From assembly GCA_031275345.1 (NCBI GenBank), contig JAISOW010000004.1, forward strand, positions 1 to 38,240: 38,240 bases of DNA, given 5' to 3'. Position numbers and translations under genes: made by a program. Within the stretch, counting starts at the first letter, position 1. Every line of letters starts with the position of its first letter. The notes below the pieces were generated by a model, which ran no database searches, had not been told where the DNA came from, and saw only the letters and a list, made by a program, of their open reading frames with translations. The stretch comes from Puniceicoccales bacterium. GTDB lineage: Bacteria > Verrucomicrobiota > Verrucomicrobiia > Opitutales > JAIRLM01. This document shows, one piece after another, positions 8,495 through 17,803 of this stretch.

Positions 8495-9507
8495 CCGGCG
8501 TGGCACTTTCCCCTGCCGTGCTCACCGCGGTGGGTGCCTTGCCGAATTGTCCACTGTGCGTTGCCTGTTCCGGCGGTTCCGATTCCGTTGCCCTCGTCCA
8601 CCTTCTCCATGCGTCATCCCTGCGGGAGCGGCTTGTCATTGTCCACTTTGACCACAGGGCTGGCCGGAAAACTTCCGCAAGGGATGGAGAATTTGTAAAA
8701 AATTTAGCATGGCAGCTGGCATTGCCCTGCGAAATCGCCACCCGAGCCTTGGAAGAAAAGATTCCCTCCGGCGAGTCCGGTCTGCGGATGCTACGACTGA
8801 AATTTTTTCGCCGCTGCATGGCACGGCACGGCACTCCCTTCCTGGCAACGGCGCACCAGCGGGATGACGCCTTGGAAACTCTGCTGCTGCGGCTGGCCAG
8901 GGGTGGGAACCTGGAAGCATTGACGGCGCCACGAACGGTGCAACGATTTCGCGACGGATCCATACATCTGCGGCCACTGCTGCACAGTAGTAAGGCAGAT
9001 CTGGTAAAATTTTTAAAAGTCAATGGCTGGACCTGGTGCGAGGATGAAACCAACGGCATGCCCTGCCATACCCGCAACCGCATCCGACTCCAGCTCATAC
9101 CCCTATGGCGAACATTCGAGCCGCGGCGAAATTGGGAGCGGTCGCTGCTTCGCAGTAGAAAATTGCTGGAGGAAGATCAGGATGCTTTGGCAAGTTGGGC
9201 CGAAAAAATCTACGGCCAGTCCATCGTTGGCAATTGCCTAAAAATTTTTTCTTTACGGTCCGAACCACCAGCCATCCAGCGCCGCGTGCTGCACCGCTAC
9301 TTTACCGATCGGGAGTTAACGGTCGGCGCTGCCACAGTGGATGCCTTGCTCACCGCCATTGCAGAAAACCGCAAATTGCGCCTCACCCTGCCCAGAGGAC
9401 GGAACTGCCTATTGAACGGCCAGCTGCTGTCCATCGATCCGCCGGGCGTTGGACAGCAATTTTCCAATCAGCGCACTGTCAATGCCGATTGTGCGCCTGC
9501 TTTTTGA
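8482..9507 (+). CDS. tilS: tRNA(Ile)-lysidine synthase
   Basis: TilS uses ATP and lysine to convert the wobble cytidine of the CAU-anticodon tRNA-Ile2 to lysidine, switching it from Met to Ile identity. The PP-loop ATP-binding motif SGGSDS lies at residues 30-35, followed by the family signatures VHFDHRAGRK, ATAHQRDDALETLLLRLARGG and the RNRIRLQLIPL segment. At 341 residues it resembles the shorter TilS forms with a reduced C-terminal part. It overlaps the preceding gene by 13 bp and, convergently, the 3' end of atpC by 29 bp. The start may be the ATG at 8482 or at 8491. Confidence 0.93.
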   Translation: MQPMTGVALSPAVLTAVGALPNCPLCVACSGGSDSVALVHLLHASSLRERLVIVHFDHRAGRKTSARDGEFVKNLAWQLALPCEIATRALEEKIPSGESGLRMLRLKFFRRCMARHGTPFLATAHQRDDALETLLLRLARGGNLEALTAPRTVQRFRDGSIHLRPLLHSSKADLVKFLKVNGWTWCEDETNGMPCHTRNRIRLQLIPLWRTFEPRRNWERSLLRSRKLLEEDQDALASWAEKIYGQSIVGNCLKIFSLRSEPPAIQRRVLHRYFTDRELTVGAATVDALLTAIAENRKLRLTLPRGRNCLLNGQLLSIDPPGVGQQFSNQRTVNADCAPAF

Positions 9508-9889
9508 TGATTTGGTAGCGAATTTTTGCCTCCAGCTGGGCAATTTCCGCCGCGTCCACCTGCGCCAACTTTGCCCGGGCCAGTGTTTCCTCCGCACGTC
9601 GCCTTGCCTGTTCCGCCTCGGTCGGATCGATCTCTGCCACGGAAATGGCACCGTCAACCAGAATGCTCAGCACATCGCTCTGCAGGATGAAAAAGCCTCC
9701 ATCGATGGCCATGGATTCCCGTTCTCCGTTTTTCACAAAGCGGAGCAGGCCCGGCACGACGATGCCGGCCAGTGGCACGTGCCCCGGCAGGATGCCCAAC
9801 TCGCCCATTTCGGTCGGCAAAGTAGCACCATCCACCACAGATTCCAGGGCAACACCTTCCGGAGTGGCAACTTCCAAAACAATTGCCAT
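9479..9889 (-). CDS. atpC: F-type ATP synthase epsilon subunit
   Basis: Epsilon is part of the central stalk of F1 and modulates ATP hydrolysis. The 136-residue protein has the N-terminal beta-sandwich (LEVATPEGVALES, GELGILPGHVPL, GFFILQSDVLSILVD) and a C-terminal helical hairpin (EAEQARRRAEETLARAKL). It follows atpD by 3 bp, a classic operon pair. Its last 29 bp overlap the 3' end of tilS on the other strand. No gamma, alpha or delta gene lies nearby. Confidence 0.93.
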   Translation of the reverse strand: MAIVLEVATPEGVALESVVDGATLPTEMGELGILPGHVPLAGIVVPGLLRFVKNGERESMAIDGGFFILQSDVLSILVDGAISVAEIDPTEAEQARRRAEETLARAKLAQVDAAEIAQLEAKIRYQIIKKQAHNRH

Positions 9890-9892
9890 GGC

Positions 9893-11785
<1,893 letters not shown>

Positions 11786-11796
11786 GAGACACTGCA

Positions 11797-14295
11797 ATGG
11801 CAACGAAAAAACTGCAATCCGTGCGCACGGTATCGAGCGCAAATCCCGTCGCTGGGAAGCGGCTAAGCTGGCAGGTGGACCAGATGGCGGAGCGAATTGT
11901 TCGCCACCTGGAGCGGATGCTGGCACGGGAACCGGTGAGTGCGGAAATGCGGGACTGGTGGCAGGCGAATGTGTATGCCGTGCGGGACCGTATTTTGGAG
12001 CGATTTATTAAAACACAGAAGGCGCAGCACGACGCCAATTGCCGCCGCGTCTACTATCTGTCCATGGAATATTTGATGGGCCGGCTGCTGCGGGACAGTC
12101 TCCACAATTGCGAACTCTTCGATTTGAATCGCGAAGCGCTGCACCAGCTTGGAATACGCTTCGAAGAATTGGAGCGGCAGGAGGAGGACATGGGCCTGGG
12201 CAATGGCGGCCTGGGCCGCTTGGCAGCCTGTTTTATGGATTCACTGGCCACCCTCAATTACCCGGCAATTGGCTATGGCATGCACTACGAATTTGGCATG
12301 TTTCGCCAGCAAATTGAAAATTTTCAGCAGCGAGAATTGGCGGATAACTGGCTAATCTACGGCAATCCGTGGCAAATTATGCGGCCAGAAAACGTTCAGC
12401 GGGTGCGCATATTTGGTCACGTGGAATGCCGCTTCGACGACGATGGCAACCCGCAATTCCACTGGCTGGGAGGTGAGGTACTGCGTGGAATTCCCTGGGA
12501 TATCCCGGTGGTTGGCTATGGGGCAGAAACGGTAAATTTTCTCCGTCTGTGGGAGGCGCGCGCATCCAATGAATTTGATCTGCAGGACTTCAACAAGGGA
12601 AATTTTCACGAAGCACTGCAGGATAAGGCACGCAATGAAATCATTTCTAAAGTTCTCTACCCGAACGATGAAAGCGATGCCGGGAAAGAATTGCGACTTG
12701 TACAACAATATTTTTTTGTCTGCTGCTCATTGAAGGATATCATCCGCCGCCACTTCAGCGGTGGCAACGGCTGGCATAACTTTACAGAGCGCGTCTGCAT
12801 CCAACTCAACGACACCCATCCGGCCATAGCCATTGCTGAGTTGGTGCGCATTCTGGTGGACGACGTAAGGCTTGGCTGGGATAGGGCCTGGGAAATCACC
12901 ACCTCCACATTTGCCTACACCAACCACACACTTTTGCCAGAGGCGCTGGAAAAGTGGAGCGTGGCACTGCTGGGCAAAGTCCTACCTCGACATTTGCAAA
13001 TTATTGAGGAAATCAATCGCCGGCTACTGGAAACCGTTGGGGAGCGCTGGCCTGGCGATGGAACCAAATTGAGGGAAATGTCCATTTTTGAAGATGGTCA
13101 TGTGCGCATGGGGCATTTGGCGGTGGCAGGAAGCTTTTCCATAAACGGCGTGGCTGCCATGCACTCCCAGTTGGTAAAAAGTGTGCTATTCCCGGGATTC
13201 TACCAGCTCCATCCGTCCAAGTTTGGCAATAAAACGAACGGTGTCACGCCACGCCGCTGGATTCAGTCCGCCAACCCACGGCTGGCACAGCTAATTACCC
13301 ACACCATTGGTGACCAATGGCTCGTCGACCTGGAAGAGCTGCGCAGGTTGGAACCCCATGCCAACAACCTGCAATTTCGCAATGAATTCGCCAGGGTTAA
13401 GCTTCAAAATAAGACGGACCTGGCGAATTTTATCGAGGAAAATTGTGGCATTTCCGTCGATCCTCGAGCCCTGTTCGATGTGCACATCAAGCGCATCCAC
13501 GAATATAAACGGCAGCACCTCAACCTGCTCCACATTTTGACCCTCTACCATCGGCTCCGCAATGGATTGGCCAAGGACGTGCCACCGCGCGTCTTTCTCT
13601 TCGGCGGCAAGGCGGCACCGGGCTATGCCATGGCCAAAACCATCATCCACGCCATCAACCTGGTGGCCGACCACATCAACGGCGATCCAGATCTTACGGA
13701 AAAGATTCGGGTCGTTTTTGTTCCAAACTACGACGTTTCTTCGGCCATGGCCATCATTCCGGCAGCGGATCTGTCGGAGCAAATTTCCGCTGCCGGAACG
13801 GAGGCTTCCGGCACGGGCAACATGAAATTGGCGCTCAACGGAGCACTGACCATCGGCACCCTCGACGGCGCCAACGCGGAAATTTTGGAAGAGGTGGGCC
13901 AGAACAATTTTTTTCTATTCGGTCACACAGCCATCGAATTGGAATCGTTGCGGCGGAACGGCTACCAGCCACGGACATTCTACGAGGAAGATGGTGAACT
14001 GCGGCGCGTGCTGGACTGGATGCTGTCCGGTGCGTTTGATGGCAAATCCGGGGGCGCCAATCCGGTGCGCCGCATTGCGGAAAACTTGCTCAATGAAGAT
14101 AGATTTTGCGCCCTTGCCGACTATCGGCCGTACGTGGCAGCGCAGGAATTGGCATCCAATTATTACCTCAACAGTGAGCTGTGGTACGCAATGGCCATCC
14201 TCACCGTTGCCCGCATGGGAAAGTTTTCCAGCGACCGCTCCATCCGTGAGTATGCCAGGGAAATTTGGCACCTGTCACCCGTGCCGGTTCCCTAA
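11797..14295 (+). CDS. glgP: Glycogen/maltodextrin phosphorylase
   Basis: The enzyme releases glucose-1-phosphate from alpha-1,4-glucans by phosphorolysis, saving one ATP per glucose compared with hydrolysis and kinase action. The 832-residue protein is of normal length. Hallmarks include YYLSMEYLMGRLL, DMGLGNGGLGRLAACFMDSLA, the HIKRIHEYKRQ segment, and the pyridoxal-phosphate site EASGTGNMK at 669-677, where Lys677 matches the Schiff-base lysine of muscle phosphorylase. The C-terminus is complete. It forms a likely transcription unit with the small ORF before it. Confidence 0.97.
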   Translation: MATKKLQSVRTVSSANPVAGKRLSWQVDQMAERIVRHLERMLAREPVSAEMRDWWQANVYAVRDRILERFIKTQKAQHDANCRRVYYLSMEYLMGRLLRDSLHNCELFDLNREALHQLGIRFEELERQEEDMGLGNGGLGRLAACFMDSLATLNYPAIGYGMHYEFGMFRQQIENFQQRELADNWLIYGNPWQIMRPENVQRVRIFGHVECRFDDDGNPQFHWLGGEVLRGIPWDIPVVGYGAETVNFLRLWEARASNEFDLQDFNKGNFHEALQDKARNEIISKVLYPNDESDAGKELRLVQQYFFVCCSLKDIIRRHFSGGNGWHNFTERVCIQLNDTHPAIAIAELVRILVDDVRLGWDRAWEITTSTFAYTNHTLLPEALEKWSVALLGKVLPRHLQIIEEINRRLLETVGERWPGDGTKLREMSIFEDGHVRMGHLAVAGSFSINGVAAMHSQLVKSVLFPGFYQLHPSKFGNKTNGVTPRRWIQSANPRLAQLITHTIGDQWLVDLEELRRLEPHANNLQFRNEFARVKLQNKTDLANFIEENCGISVDPRALFDVHIKRIHEYKRQHLNLLHILTLYHRLRNGLAKDVPPRVFLFGGKAAPGYAMAKTIIHAINLVADHINGDPDLTEKIRVVFVPNYDVSSAMAIIPAADLSEQISAAGTEASGTGNMKLALNGALTIGTLDGANAEILEEVGQNNFFLFGHTAIELESLRRNGYQPRTFYEEDGELRRVLDWMLSGAFDGKSGGANPVRRIAENLLNEDRFCALADYRPYVAAQELASNYYLNSELWYAMAILTVARMGKFSSDRSIREYAREIWHLSPVPVP

Positions 14296-14314
14296 ATTTT
14301 CATCGGTCGGTTCC

Positions 14315-14330
14315 CATTTTTATAAAAATG
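14315..14330. other. Perfect 16-bp palindrome after glgP
   Basis: CATTTTTATAAAAATG lies 20 bp after the glgP stop. It may act as a weak terminator or a protein-binding site; its stem is all A/T apart from the end pair and no long U-tract follows. Confidence 0.4.
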
Positions 14331-14390
14331 TGGCGTGGGACGGGCAAAAGGTCTCGCCAATGGCCGCGGCTGCCCTAGGAATTAAGCTCC

Positions 14391-14978
14391 ATGAATCTAG
14401 CCAATGCCATCACCCTAGCCCGCTTCCCCCTGCTGTTCGTGATCGCCATCCTCCTCTACGTACCATTTCCAGGATCCTGTTCCCTGGCATTTCTCCTCTA
14501 CCTTCTCACCGGATTTTCCGATTGGCTCGACGGCTACGTCGCCCGCCGCTGGTCCATGGTGTCCAATTTTGGCAAGTTCATGGATGCGCTCACGGATAAA
14601 ATCCTCATGTTGGGGCTTTTCATGCTTTTTCTCACCCTGCACATCCTGCCGCCCGCATTTCTGTTTGCCGTCCTCCTCGTCCTGGGAAGGGAATTTTTTG
14701 TCACCGGAATCCGTCTGGTGGCCGCCAGTCGCAATGTGGTGGTGGCTGCAGAACGTTCGGGCAAGGTAAAGACTGTGGTGCAGATGGTTTCCGTCGGGGC
14801 CCTGATCTGCGCCCAGGCCATTGGTCGAGATCTCCATGCCATTCCATTCCATGACATTGCGGCGCAGGCCATGCACGGCTTCGGCCTGGCACTTTTCCTG
14901 ATCGCCGTCGTCTGCGCCGTGGAATCCGGCATCCGCTACACGGTCAAATACCGCTTTCTGTTCCAAGATATTGGCTAG
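14391..14978 (+). CDS. pgsA: CDP-diacylglycerol-glycerol-3-phosphate phosphatidyltransferase
   Basis: This integral membrane enzyme makes phosphatidylglycerol phosphate from CDP-diacylglycerol. The CDP-alcohol phosphotransferase signature is complete with exact spacing: Asp44, Asp47-Gly48, Ala51-Arg52, Gly61, Asp65 and Asp69. Several hydrophobic helices flank it, and the 195-residue length is typical. Assignment to PgsA rather than another member rests on length and on overall similarity such as NLANAITLARFPL. It converges on the Nif3-family gene with a 12-bp gap. Confidence 0.88.
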   Translation: MNLANAITLARFPLLFVIAILLYVPFPGSCSLAFLLYLLTGFSDWLDGYVARRWSMVSNFGKFMDALTDKILMLGLFMLFLTLHILPPAFLFAVLLVLGREFFVTGIRLVAASRNVVVAAERSGKVKTVVQMVSVGALICAQAIGRDLHAIPFHDIAAQAMHGFGLALFLIAVVCAVESGIRYTVKYRFLFQDIG

Positions 14979-14990
14979 CTATTTTTTCTT

Positions 14991-15740
14991 TCACAGCGGA
15001 CAATTTTCCTCAATCCACGTCCATGGGAGAGAAAAATGTTCCGCCACTTCGCCGGCAAGGTTTTGCACGCCAAATACCTCCGTTGCGTAATGGCCGCAGA
15101 CATAGGCATTGAGGCGGTTGGCGCAGACAAAGTCAAAAAAATGCCGCGGTGCTTCGCCCGTGACAACTGCGTCAAAATTCACCGTCGGCAGGGCCGCAAT
15201 TAATCCGCCGCCACCCCCGGAACAGACCAGCACCCGCTCCACATTTTTCGGACCAAATTCCATGCACTTTGCGGCAGGGAAGTGTGTTAATACTTGGCTG
15301 TGAAATGCTTCCCTTGATCTGCCAGCCGTCGCCAGTGGCATGAAAAATCCATGGTCGGCGGTAATGTCGTTTTCAAAATTCAGATCCAGCAGGCGCAGCA
15401 GCGCAGCATTGTTGCCAAAATTTCGATGGCAGTCCAGTGGCAGGTGGGAACTGTAGACGGCCAGATTGGAACGCAAAATAGCCGCGTAGAGCTCTTTTCG
15501 TGGGCCAACAAACGGCACATTATTTCCCCAAAACAGCCCGTGATGGACGAGCAGCAGATTCACTCCATTTGCAATGGCGTCTGCAACGGTCAAGGCATTG
15601 GCATCGACCGCGGCGCCCAGCCGCAGCACTTTTCCGCAATTGGATGCCTGCAGGCCATTGTGGGCAGACGGATAGTCTGGGAATGCGGTTGGGGATAAAA
15701 TCGCATCGCAAAAGGTAACAATCTCCTCCAAATTGGCCAT
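14991..15740 (-). CDS. Nif3-family (DUF34) dinuclear-metal protein
   Basis: The 249-residue protein belongs to the Nif3/YbgI family, toroidal hexamers with a two-metal site whose role is uncertain (GTP cyclohydrolase-like or NIF3-like hydrolase activity has been proposed). Visible features are PDYPSAHNGLQ, the metal-binding LLLVHHGLFWG, VYSSHLPLDCH, and the C-terminal VVTGEAPRHFFDF and VCGHYATEVFGV with further His and Glu ligands. The start at 15740 is chosen because similarity begins there. The frame stays open far upstream only as antisense of the next genes. It is divergent from the HAD phosphatase gene with 15 bp between starts. Confidence 0.9.
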   Translation of the reverse strand: MANLEEIVTFCDAILSPTAFPDYPSAHNGLQASNCGKVLRLGAAVDANALTVADAIANGVNLLLVHHGLFWGNNVPFVGPRKELYAAILRSNLAVYSSHLPLDCHRNFGNNAALLRLLDLNFENDITADHGFFMPLATAGRSREAFHSQVLTHFPAAKCMEFGPKNVERVLVCSGGGGGLIAALPTVNFDAVVTGEAPRHFFDFVCANRLNAYVCGHYATEVFGVQNLAGEVAEHFSLPWTWIEENCPL

Positions 15741-15755
15741 GGATCCATTGAAATC

Positions 15756-16316
15756 GTGGAAAAACGACGGGCAATTTTTTTTGACAGGGACAACACCCTT
15801 AACCAGGATCCGCTGGGCTACATCGGTGACTGGCGCCAAATTTGTCCCATGCCCCATGCGCGACCCATCGTGCAGAGGGCGCTCCAGGCCGGCTATCTGC
15901 TGTTTCTTATCACAAATCAAAGCGGCGTAGGCCGCGGCTACTTTTCCATCGAAGCGGTCCGTGCATGCAACCGGCGCCTGGAAGAACTGCTGGGAGGTGG
16001 ACAAATTTTTACGGAAATTGGCATCGCCACCGGCTTGGACGCGGTGGTTGATCCATGCCGTAAGCCGTCTCCCAAATTTTTGAAAAAAATGTGTGCCCGC
16101 CACGGACTTGTGCCAGAAAATTGCTGGGTTGTGGGGGATGGTGCGGCGGATATGGCCATGGCACGGCGATCCGGTGCTCGAGGGATTTTGGTCCACGGGG
16201 AAGGAACCGTCCTGGATCCGGATGACGAAAAGGCTTGCCTTGGCCGCTACTCCAACCTGGATTCGGCCTGGAAGTTGATTGGAAAATGCGATGGCCTGGC
16301 AAGAATTGCGGACTAG
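15756..16316 (+). CDS. HAD-superfamily phosphatase, GmhB/HisB-N-like
   Basis: The best match is D-glycero-D-manno-heptose-1,7-bisphosphate 7-phosphatase, which acts after HldA in ADP-heptose synthesis. HAD motif I is FFDRDNTLN (Asp10 nucleophile, Asp12 acid), motif II is LLFLITNQSGVGRG, the Lys is in CRKPSPKF, and motif IV is VVGDGAADMAMA. Typical GmhB has DRDGT, and also a CxH...CxC zinc loop before the RKP motif; here only one Cys (DPCRKP) remains and the loop is short. Substrate is thus uncertain, but the hldA gene in the same window supports a heptose role. It starts with GTG at 15756 and overlaps prfB by 26 bp. Confidence 0.78.
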   Translation: MEKRRAIFFDRDNTLNQDPLGYIGDWRQICPMPHARPIVQRALQAGYLLFLITNQSGVGRGYFSIEAVRACNRRLEELLGGGQIFTEIGIATGLDAVVDPCRKPSPKFLKKMCARHGLVPENCWVVGDGAADMAMARRSGARGILVHGEGTVLDPDDEKACLGRYSNLDSAWKLIGKCDGLARIAD

Positions 16317-17424
16317 GACGGATGAGTTGGTCCGGCGACTGGGCCAGTTGGAAAATTTTGTTGGGGTCGGGGAACGGCGCAGGCACATCGCCGAATTGGA
16401 GGCAATCATGGCAACATCCGGCTTCTGGGACCAGCCGGAACGGTCACGGGAAATAATCGACGAAGCCAACCAACTGCGCAAGCCGCTGCTGCCAGTGGAA
16501 GAGTTGACCCGCCAACTCGACGATTTGCTGATCTATTTGCAGCTTTTGGGTGACGGAGAAAAAGAATCGGAGGATTTTTCCGCCGTACTGGGCCAGTGCG
16601 AAGAATTGGAACGGGCCATGGAACGGGCAGAGCTGCAAGCATTTTTGTCCGGACCACGGGACGCCGCCAATGCCATCGTGTCCATCCATTCCGGGGCCGG
16701 CGGGACGGAGGCGTGCGACTGGGCGGAGATGGTGCTGCGCATGTACCTGCGCTGGGCAGAGCGGCGAGGCTATGCAACGATTTTAGAGGATTGGCAGCCG
16801 GGTGAAGAGGCCGGACTTTCCCGCGCCGTCTTCAGGCTGGTGGGAGAAAATGCCTACGGCTATGCCAAGGCGGAGCGGGGTGTGCATCGACTGGTGCGCA
16901 TCAGCCCATTTGATGCCAACAAGCGGCGCCACACTTCTTTTTGCGCCGTGGACGTGGTGGCAGAGATCGGCGACGACGTGGCGGTGGATATCCGCGAAGA
17001 AGATCTGCGGGCGGATACCTACCGTTCCAGCGGCAAGGGCGGCCAGCATGTCAATAAAACGGAATCTGCTGTGCGGCTCACCCATCTGCCAACCGGCATC
17101 GTCGTGGCCTGCCAAAATGAACGTTCCCAGGGACGCAACCGGGCAGAAGCCATGCGCGCCCTGCGAGCAAGAATCTACGAACGCATGCTGGACGAAAAGC
17201 GTTCATCCATGGAAAAATTTTATGGCGCAAAGGGCGAAATCGGCTGGGGCAATCAGATCCGCAGCTACGTATTCCAGCCGTACCAGATGGTAAAAGATTT
17301 GCGCACGGGAGTGGAGTCGGGAAATGTGCAGGCCGTGATGGACGGTGATATCGACGCATTCATCCATGGATGGCTGCGGGCCGGCTGCCCCATTGGCCGT
17401 CTCGCCGCGGATTGCAGCCGATAG
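16291..17424 (+). CDS. prfB: Peptide chain release factor 2
   Basis: RF2 recognises UAA and UGA and triggers peptide release. The stop-codon recognition tripeptide SPF lies at residues 205-207 and the catalytic GGQ at 250-252 in SSGKGGQHVNKTESAVRLTHLP. The length is about 377 residues from the ATG at 16291, which has GGAAAA just upstream and lies inside the end of the phosphatase gene. The frame is continuous: there is no in-frame UGA or CUUUGA-type slip site near codon 25, so the programmed +1 frameshift that autoregulates many prfB genes is absent. The PrmC methyltransferase for its GGQ glutamine is encoded two genes downstream. Confidence 0.96.
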   Translation: MAWQELRTRTDELVRRLGQLENFVGVGERRRHIAELEAIMATSGFWDQPERSREIIDEANQLRKPLLPVEELTRQLDDLLIYLQLLGDGEKESEDFSAVLGQCEELERAMERAELQAFLSGPRDAANAIVSIHSGAGGTEACDWAEMVLRMYLRWAERRGYATILEDWQPGEEAGLSRAVFRLVGENAYGYAKAERGVHRLVRISPFDANKRRHTSFCAVDVVAEIGDDVAVDIREEDLRADTYRSSGKGGQHVNKTESAVRLTHLPTGIVVACQNERSQGRNRAEAMRALRARIYERMLDEKRSSMEKFYGAKGEIGWGNQIRSYVFQPYQMVKDLRTGVESGNVQAVMDGDIDAFIHGWLRAGCPIGRLAADCSR

Positions 17425-17488
17425 GTTTTTCAAAACCGGGGCGGCGGGTACCGCCGCCCACCAGCCGCGCGGCCAAGGCCGCGCGGCT
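17424..17488 (+). terminator. Three tandem hairpins after prfB
   Basis: Three perfect stem-loops lie almost head to tail. The first is 17424-17437 (GGTTTT, 2-nt loop, AAAACC). The second is 17439-17459 (GGGCGGCGG, loop GTA, CCGCCGCCC). The third is 17463-17488 (AGCCGCGCGGCC, loop AA, GGCCGCGCGGCT, 12 pairs). No U-tract follows on the plus strand. They begin right at the prfB stop codon. They may stop or protect transcripts from either side. Confidence 0.6.
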
Positions 17489-17803
17489 GAACTTCCGGAA
17501 AGAGCGCTCCCCAATTTGTATTTCTATGCCTGCTTTACGCACAGGTTGAAGTTCATACCCCCCCTCCGGTACGGCGATGAAGCCGTGCCTTTGTAAGAAA
17601 TATATCCCTCCGAATGAATCATGTCAGGAGAAGAATACGTGCTGGAGAGGTCGACATCCCCCAGAAGCAATTCCTGCCTCTTCAAAATCGACGGTTTGTC
17701 AAGGCAATGGGAAAATTTTTTCCTATCCATTCATGCATGCAACGGCGAATGCCTGGACCACGATTTGCGTGGACAGGGACCTGGCAGATGGCACACTGCC
17801 CCC
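17489..17803. other. Intergenic or 5' region before the tail-specific protease
   Basis: This 315-bp stretch is open in the protease frame from 17621, but the 61 extra residues would precede an otherwise good signal peptide. On the minus strand a 68-residue frame (17524-17730) begins with ATG but has no ribosome-binding site and reads directly into the hairpins. A further imperfect hairpin lies at 17567-17588 (GGTACGGC / GCCGTGCC). I see no recognisable RNA gene. Confidence 0.4.

Noticed and set aside
14979..14990. Terminator between pgsA and the Nif3-family gene
   Set aside because: Only 12 bp separate the stops and no stem-loop is visible; the T-rich run (TATTTTTTC) lies across the junction without a stem.
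16291..16400. Programmed +1 frameshift in prfB
   Set aside because: The frame is continuous from the ATG and no in-frame UGA or slippery CUUUGA occurs near codon 25.
15741..16481. Long upstream extension of the Nif3-family frame
   Set aside because: It is antisense to the HAD phosphatase and prfB genes, and family similarity begins at 15740.
17489..17803. SRP RNA or other small RNA gene
   Set aside because: A few purine-rich stretches looked suggestive (GTCAGGAGAAG), but the conserved GGAAG/AGCAG loops and pairing are not there.
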